Shown here: positions 16,166 through 20,475 of the stretch, one piece after another | Layout of the letters: each line of letters begins with the position of its first letter | Position numbering within the stretch: the stretch's first letter is position 1 | NCBI GenBank assembly: GCA_947174375.1 | Contig: CAMWIS010000012.1 | Coordinates: forward strand, 1-20,475 | From: an uncultured Bacteroidales bacterium | GTDB taxonomy: Bacteria; Bacteroidota; Bacteroidia; Bacteroidales; P3 | Reading direction: 5' to 3' | DNA length: 20,475 bases | The notes under the pieces: generated by a model | The model's input: only the letters and a program-made list of their open reading frames with translations | What the model was told of the DNA's origin: nothing | The model's database searches: none | Made by a program: the position numbers and the translations under genes

Positions 16166-17329
16166 ATGAAGAAGATTATAGCGACCGTAGTGGCCATCGT
16201 ATTGGCGCTCGGTATGACGGGCAACGCCTTTGCCCAAAAGAAAGCGGTGAACGCCGCGTTGAAAAGCGTCAATTCCGGTAAATTGGATGTGGGCGTCGAA
16301 AATATTGAGGCGGCCATTGAAAATCCGGAAACGATGTCGTTGAGCAACACGTGGGTGGTTCGCGGCGATGTATATACGGCTGTGGCCTCCAACCCGTTCT
16401 TCGCCAAACGTTACGAGAACCCGGCCGACAAGGCTTTGGAATCGTATCAGAAGGCGATGGAGTTGGATCCGTCGGATAAGATGCGCACGATTTTGGCGCT
16501 CAAATTGCCGAACCTGGCCGGCGCGTTCTACGACTTGGGAACCGAAGCGTTCTCGGCCGGTGATTTCGCCGCGGCGACGGTGGATTTCGAAAAGTCTTTG
16601 GCCGTAACCGTATTGATGGGCGAGCCGGACTCGGCCTCCATGTTCAACATCGCGCTCTGCGCGGCCAACGACAACCAGCTGGAGAAAGCCGCCGAATACT
16701 ACGGTACGCTCGTAGCCGCCGCCTATCCGATGATGGGTATATACAATGGCTTGGCCGACGTGTATGTCCGCATGGACCGCAAGGATGAGGTGGCCCCCTT
16801 GATGGATTTGCTCGTGGAACGTTTCGTAACCGACTCGACGGCTTACGTAACGGCGGTGGGCATCCTGCTCAACATCGGCGACAACGAACATTCCGAAGTG
16901 ATTTTGGCCAAGGCCGTTGAAAAATGGCCGACGGATCCGTTCCTCTATCTGGCTATGGGCGTGGCTTACGAAAACAGCAAGCAGGCCGAGAAAGCCGAAG
17001 AGGCCTACAAGAAAGCTTTGGAACTGAACCCCGAATATCCCGAAGCGATTTACAACTTGGGCGCGTTCTATGTAAACCAGGGCATCGAAATCCAGAACCA
17101 GGCGCGTAACCTGCCGTTGGACGCCACGGCCGAATACGACGCTTTGTCGGCCCAGGCCAACACGCTGTTCCAGCAGTCGATTCCGTATCTGGAAAAGATT
17201 GTGGAAGCCCAGCCCAACAACGTGGATGCCTTGAATACGCTGAGAGGCATCTATATTCAGCTCAATCAGATGGACAAGGCCAATGAAATCAAGGCGCGTG
17301 TGGATGCCTTGACGGGCGTGGCCGAATAA
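16166..17329 (+). CDS. Secreted tetratricopeptide repeat protein
   Basis: A 387-residue protein with an N-terminal signal peptide (KK, then a hydrophobic stretch, with AXA cleavage after NAFA at residue 23), hence exported, presumably to the periplasm. The rest is built of helical TPR-like repeats, including YQKAMELDPSDK, DFAAATVDFEKSLAV, YLAMGVAYENSKQAEKAEEAYKKALELNPEYPEAIYNLG (described in parts: helix A with G-AYE, helix B with A-KALELNP) and PYLEKIVEAQPNN. TPRs scaffold protein-protein contacts; no enzymatic motif is visible and the partner is unknown. It lies 14 bases after gyrA without its own promoter box and is followed 21 bases later by a strong terminator. An export-linked protein behind gyrA has no obvious functional tie to gyrase; as far as I recall the arrangement recurs in Bacteroidales. 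Confidence 0.85.
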   Translation: MKKIIATVVAIVLALGMTGNAFAQKKAVNAALKSVNSGKLDVGVENIEAAIENPETMSLSNTWVVRGDVYTAVASNPFFAKRYENPADKALESYQKAMELDPSDKMRTILALKLPNLAGAFYDLGTEAFSAGDFAAATVDFEKSLAVTVLMGEPDSASMFNIALCAANDNQLEKAAEYYGTLVAAAYPMMGIYNGLADVYVRMDRKDEVAPLMDLLVERFVTDSTAYVTAVGILLNIGDNEHSEVILAKAVEKWPTDPFLYLAMGVAYENSKQAEKAEEAYKKALELNPEYPEAIYNLGAFYVNQGIEIQNQARNLPLDATAEYDALSAQANTLFQQSIPYLEKIVEAQPNNVDALNTLRGIYIQLNQMDKANEIKARVDALTGVAE

Positions 17330-17350
17330 TCAATCACGGATAACGAAACG

Positions 17351-17387
17351 AAGGCCTCGGAGTCCATGACGCCGGGGCCTTTTTTTT
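17351..17387 (+). terminator. Intrinsic terminator after the TPR gene
   Basis: AAGGCCTCGG (17351-17360) pairs with CCGGGGCCTT (17372-17381) as a 10-bp stem with one T-G wobble around an 11-base loop, followed by a run of T to 17387. It lies 21 bases after the TPR stop. It ends only 7 bases before the ATG of the next gene on the same strand. Confidence 0.9.
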
Positions 17388-17394
17388 AACGCTT

Positions 17395-19011
17395 ATGGCA
17401 GAGAAACAATCATCCAGAACGTCTTGGGTTCTGTTGGCCCTCTTCCTGATGGTGGGCATCCTGATAGGCATACGGCTGAACCGGTATATGGCGCGCAGGG
17501 CCGGCCACCTGCAGATGGGCGGCGGCAAGGGCAAGGTAGAGACGGTATTGCAGGCCATCAAGGACAACTATGTGGATACGGTGAACCTCGACCGGCTGAC
17601 GGACGCCTCGTTGGAGGCCATGCTGGCGCACCTCGACCCGCATTCGGTCTATATTCCGGCCGCCGATTTCGCGAAAGCGGAAGAGGAGATAGAGGGTAAC
17701 TTCGAGGGCATCGGCGTGCAGTTCCGCATGATAGACGACACGGTGGTGGTCATCATGCCCGTGGCGGGCGGCCCGAGCGAACGCGCGGGCGTGTTGGCGG
17801 GCGACCGTATAATAAAGGTAGATACGGCCGACATCGCCGGGCAGGGTTTGGAGACCGACGCCGTGATGAAGCGTCTCAAAGGGCCGCGCGGCAGCAAGGT
17901 GCGCCTGGGGCTGTTGCGGCGTCCGTCCACCGAGTTGGTTTATGTGACGTTGGAACGCGACGTGATTCCGTCTTACAGCGTGGACGTCTATTTCATGGCC
18001 GACCCGCAGGTGGGCTATGTCAAGGTCAGCAAGTTTACGCGCGCGACGGCCGATGAGTTCGAAGCGGCCTTGGCCGATTTGCAGCGGCAGGGCATGAAGG
18101 GGCTGATTGTGGACTTGCGCGGCAATGGCGGCGGGCTGTTGGGCAGTTGCATCGAGATGGCCGATTTGTTTTTGGAGAAAGGCGACCTGATTGTATATAC
18201 CGATGGCGAACACCGCGCCAAGACGCGCATCAAGGCCACCGGCCGCGGCCGCTACGTCGATTTGCCGTTGGTCGTGCTCGTGGACGAATGGTCGGCTTCG
18301 GCCTCGGAGATCTTTGCGGGCGCGATGCAGGACAACGACCGGGCGCGGATTGTGGGCCGCCGCACGTTCGGCAAAGGCTTGGTGCAGGAGCAGATGGACA
18401 TGGCCGACGGCAGCGCGGTGCGGCTGACGGTGGCGCGTTATCATACGCCCTCGGGCCGCAGCATACAGAAGCCCTATACGGCCGGCGACAACGAAGACTA
18501 TGAAGCCGATTTGCTGCGCCGTTACGCGAGCGGCGAGATGACCGGCGGGGATTCGACGCAGCACGGCGACACGGTACAGTACTATACGCTTAAGAAACAG
18601 CGCGTCGTTTACGGGGGCGGCGGCATCATGCCGGACGACAACGTGCCCTATAAGACGAGCGATACCTATATCTATTGGAATGAGTTGAGCCGTCAGGGGC
18701 TGTTCTACCAGTTCTCGTTCGACTATGCCGACAAGCATCGGGACGCCTTGATGAAGACCTATGCGTCGGCGGCCGACTTCGTGGCCGGGTTCAACGTGGA
18801 CGATGCCCTGTTCGCGGACTTCCTGCGGTATGCGGAACAGCACGGCGTAAAGCGTGACGAAAAGAGCATCGAGGCCAACCAGCGCAAGATGCGGTTGACG
18901 ATTAAGGCCTATATCGGGCGCGACGTGTTCGACAATCTGGGCTTTTATCCCGTTTACCTGCCGACCGACGACGATTACAAGGCCGCCCTGCAGGTTTTGC
19001 ACGATATGTAG
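17395..19011 (+). CDS. S41 family C-terminal processing peptidase with PDZ domain
   Basis: Membrane-anchored serine/lysine-dyad protease of the CtpA/Prc family, 538 residues, acting on the periplasmic side. Residues 12-27 form one transmembrane helix after a short charged N-terminus. A Ctp-type N-terminal segment with LDPHSVYIP (80-88) comes first. A PDZ domain follows (about 100-185; GIGVQF, then AGVLAGDRIIKVD), which gates substrate access in this family. The S41 domain has DLRGNGGG (240-247), the nucleophile S302 in SASASEIF, and the general base K327 in TFGKG. S302 and K327 are 25 residues apart, as in E. coli Prc. The C-terminal 130 residues (from the YGGGGIMPD motif) match the family tail. 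I kept the ATG at 17395 because the next ATG would cut into the membrane helix. It starts directly behind a terminator with no recognisable promoter. Confidence 0.92.
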   Translation: MAEKQSSRTSWVLLALFLMVGILIGIRLNRYMARRAGHLQMGGGKGKVETVLQAIKDNYVDTVNLDRLTDASLEAMLAHLDPHSVYIPAADFAKAEEEIEGNFEGIGVQFRMIDDTVVVIMPVAGGPSERAGVLAGDRIIKVDTADIAGQGLETDAVMKRLKGPRGSKVRLGLLRRPSTELVYVTLERDVIPSYSVDVYFMADPQVGYVKVSKFTRATADEFEAALADLQRQGMKGLIVDLRGNGGGLLGSCIEMADLFLEKGDLIVYTDGEHRAKTRIKATGRGRYVDLPLVVLVDEWSASASEIFAGAMQDNDRARIVGRRTFGKGLVQEQMDMADGSAVRLTVARYHTPSGRSIQKPYTAGDNEDYEADLLRRYASGEMTGGDSTQHGDTVQYYTLKKQRVVYGGGGIMPDDNVPYKTSDTYIYWNELSRQGLFYQFSFDYADKHRDALMKTYASAADFVAGFNVDDALFADFLRYAEQHGVKRDEKSIEANQRKMRLTIKAYIGRDVFDNLGFYPVYLPTDDDYKAALQVLHDM

Positions 19012-19030
19012 GAATGGGCGGAAGGATATG

Positions 19031-19064
19031 AAAAAGGCGGACGACTTCGGTCGCCCGCCTTTTT
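19031..19064. terminator. Bidirectional terminator with UUCG tetraloop
   Basis: AAAAAGGCGG (19031-19040) pairs fully with CCGCCTTTTT (19055-19064). Inside, after one A-C mismatch, CGAC (19042-19045) and GTCG (19050-19053) close a TTCG loop. The A-tract and T-tract make it work on both strands, between the S41 peptidase gene ending at 19011 and the convergent desulfidase-family gene ending at 19083. Confidence 0.92.
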
Positions 19065-19082
19065 CTTTGCCGTAGGGCCGGC

Positions 19083-20363
19083 TTATTTCGAAAGCATGAT
19101 GTTCAGGATGACGCGGTCGGCATCGTTCATCGCTTCGTTGGCAATCGTGCCGATGTTGTTGATCGTGCGTTCCACATCGTCTTCGATGATGCCGTTGCTG
19201 CCCGGAACGCCCACGCCTTCCAGCGCGAGGATGGCCGCTTGCAGCGCGGCGCTCGTGCCCGAAGCCACTTTGAGCGCGCAGCCCAGCTTGGCCCCGTCGC
19301 AGACCATGCCGGTCAGGTTGCCGATCATGTTCTTGATGGCGTTCTTTATTTGAATCAGGTTGCCGCCCAACAGGTAGCATACGCCGCACGCCGCGCCCGT
19401 GGAGGCCACGACGCAGCCGCAGGCTGCGGACAAGCGGCCGAAGCCGTGTTTGATATGGATGGCCGTCAGGTTACTCAGAATCAACGCCCGGATGACATCT
19501 TCTTCGTTGGAGCCCAATTTCTCGGCCGTGGCCAGTACCGGCATCATGGCCGTGATGCCCTGGTTGCCGCTGCCCGAGTTGCTCATGGCCGGCAATAGCG
19601 CACCCGACATACGGGCGTCCGAAGCCGCGGCCGTCAACGCCATGGCGTAGTTGCTGAAGTCGTCGTTCAGCTTGCGGCGGCTGATCCACGAGAGCAGCGT
19701 GGCGCCGATGCCCATGCCGCTGCGGTGCGCCAGGCCGTAGTTGGAGAGTTCCTTATTGACTTGGGCCGCGTCCAAGATATAGCGGATGTCTTCGAGCGGC
19801 TGCGTCTTGGCGAATTCGAAGATTTCGTCCATCGTCGTCTCGTAGGCCTCGTCGTCCTTGGCCTCTTCGGCTTCCTGTTCCTTGTGGAAGATAACCTGGT
19901 CGTTGAGTTTGATGGAAACGATATTGGTGTGCGACCCCACGATTTCCACCGTGCAGCAGTCGGGGCCCGCGAAGGCGGAGGCCTTGACATAGAGCTTGTC
20001 GCAGTTCTCGGCTATCGAGATGCTGATGTGGCCGTCGTCGATGTATTTCTGCGCCGAGTCCACATGGTGCGGCTGCACGTCGGCCAACACTTCCAGCGCC
20101 TTTTCAGAGCGGCCGGCAATGGCGCCCAGGGCCGAGGCGATCGGCAGGCCCACCTTGTCGGTGCCGGGGATGCCGACACCCATACCGTTCTTATAAATGT
20201 TCAGGCTCGTTGCAATCTCAATGCGTTCGGGCAAGGTGCCGAGCGTCTCTTTCGCTTTGGCCACGGCCAAGGCTACGGCAATGGGTTCCGTGCAGCCCAC
20301 CGCGGGCACCACTTCCTTTTTCAACAGCCGGAGCAACATCTCGGCTCTGCGTGCGTCTACCAT
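19083..20363 (-). CDS. L-cysteine desulfidase / serine dehydratase-alpha family protein (UPF0597, CyuA/YhaM-like)
   Basis: Predicted cytosolic iron-sulfur enzyme of 426 residues. Characterised relatives (archaeal L-cysteine desulfidase, E. coli CyuA) split L-cysteine into pyruvate, ammonia and sulfide; the fold is shared with the alpha chain of Fe-S L-serine dehydratase. The N-terminal VGCTEP motif contains C24. Candidate cluster ligands are C315 and C317 in SAACGC, C326 and C329 in GAACGVC, and C355 and C362 in MVCDGAKLGC. The family motif NSGSGNQGI is present. I chose the ATG at 20363 because the upstream ATG at 20387 lies inside the TAAATTTG -7 box and could not be on the transcript. An acidic insert (EQEAEEAKDDE) sits mid-protein. 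Cysteine versus serine as substrate cannot be decided by eye. Confidence 0.85.
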   Translation of the reverse strand: MVDARRAEMLLRLLKKEVVPAVGCTEPIAVALAVAKAKETLGTLPERIEIATSLNIYKNGMGVGIPGTDKVGLPIASALGAIAGRSEKALEVLADVQPHHVDSAQKYIDDGHISISIAENCDKLYVKASAFAGPDCCTVEIVGSHTNIVSIKLNDQVIFHKEQEAEEAKDDEAYETTMDEIFEFAKTQPLEDIRYILDAAQVNKELSNYGLAHRSGMGIGATLLSWISRRKLNDDFSNYAMALTAAASDARMSGALLPAMSNSGSGNQGITAMMPVLATAEKLGSNEEDVIRALILSNLTAIHIKHGFGRLSAACGCVVASTGAACGVCYLLGGNLIQIKNAIKNMIGNLTGMVCDGAKLGCALKVASGTSAALQAAILALEGVGVPGSNGIIEDDVERTINNIGTIANEAMNDADRVILNIMLSK

Positions 20364-20384
20364 CGTTCGATATTTTTGAACCCG

Positions 20385-20392
20385 CAAATTTA
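20385..20392 (-). promoter_or_regulatory. Desulfidase-family gene promoter, -7 box
   Basis: Read on the minus strand this is TAAATTTG, a full match to TAnnTTTG. It predicts a start near 20380 and a leader of about 17 bases to the ATG at 20363. No TTTG is found at the usual -33 distance. Confidence 0.55.
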
Positions 20393-20403
20393 AGCAAAAT
20401 CTT

Positions 20404-20411
20404 TATATTTG
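20404..20411 (+). promoter_or_regulatory. Exonuclease gene promoter, -7 box
   Basis: TATATTTG matches the consensus fully and predicts a start near 20415, only about 7 bases before the ATG at 20422. A TTTG at 20375-20378 is 25 bases upstream, somewhat beyond the usual 19-21. Confidence 0.55.
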
Positions 20412-20421
20412 TTCCCCTCTT

Positions 20422-20475
20422 ATGACGGATTTTGCAGCCATCGATTTCGAGACCGCCAACAATGCGCCTACGAGC
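20422..20475 (+). CDS. DEDDh exonuclease, DnaQ-like (5' fragment)
   Basis: Only the first 18 codons are present: MTDFAAIDFETANNAPTS. The AAIDFETAN segment is the Exo I motif of DnaQ-type 3'-5' exonucleases, with D8 and E10 as the metal-binding acidic pair. Stand-alone bacterial exonucleases of this family often begin this way. The rest lies beyond the window, so DNA polymerase III epsilon, RNase T-like or other DEDDh subfamilies cannot be separated. It is divergent from the desulfidase-family gene and has its own -7 box 10 bases before the ATG. Confidence 0.7.
   Translation, partial: MTDFAAIDFETANNAPTS

Noticed and set aside
17410..19389. 659-codon minus-strand ORF across the S41 peptidase and the end of the desulfidase-family gene
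   Set aside because: It runs through the bidirectional terminator and overlaps two strongly supported genes.
20364..20387. Upstream ATG (20387) for the desulfidase-family gene
   Set aside because: It falls inside the TAAATTTG -7 box, so a transcript from that promoter could not contain it.

Overview
The window carries ordinary chromosomal housekeeping genes of a GC-rich member of the Bacteroidota, most likely order Bacteroidales. Several features point there: a secreted S46 dipeptidyl-peptidase, a five-repeat DUF349 protein, a ClpC-type ATPase divergent from gyrA with a secreted TPR gene after gyrA, mostly absent Shine-Dalgarno sequences, and promoter -7 boxes of the form TAnnTTTG in five of the main intergenic regions. 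A high-GC Bacteroidales family such as Rikenellaceae would fit, but I cannot prove the family. I see no prophage, transposon, CRISPR array, rRNA or tRNA, and no stretch over 300 bases without a gene.

Layout. (1) 1-2718: sufS (cysteine desulfurase, minus strand, runs off the left edge) is divergent from a fold-type III PLP decarboxylase of the arginine decarboxylase type. (2) 2783-10731: one long plus-strand transcription unit, manC - S46 peptidase - DUF349 protein - trmD - phosphomannomutase - smpB, with gaps of 2 to 44 bases and one good promoter at its head. Its leader can fold into a 17-bp hairpin. (3) 10728-13370: clpC on the minus strand, converging on smpB with a 4-base overlap of the two genes. 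(4) 13371-17387: the clpC/gyrA divergent promoter region, gyrA, and a secreted TPR protein closed by a strong intrinsic terminator. (5) 17395-19064: a membrane-anchored PDZ/S41 peptidase that starts 8 bases after that terminator and ends at a symmetrical UUCG-loop terminator. (6) 19083-20475: an iron-sulfur cysteine desulfidase/serine dehydratase-alpha family gene on the minus strand, divergent from the first 18 codons of a DEDDh exonuclease.

How the genes work together. manC and the phosphomannomutase catalyse consecutive steps to GDP-mannose, yet are separated in the operon by a peptidase, a coiled-coil protein and a tRNA methyltransferase. smpB rescues stalled ribosomes by tagging nascent proteins, and clpC, which meets it tail to tail, belongs to the class of unfoldases that feed ClpP. 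sufS takes sulfur from cysteine for Fe-S clusters, and the desulfidase-family enzyme at the other end probably needs such a cluster. The most notable signals are regulatory: the manC leader hairpin, a near-leaderless gyrA promoter, the terminator placed directly before the S41 peptidase, and interlocked divergent promoters at the right edge. I did not find a convincing new multi-gene system.
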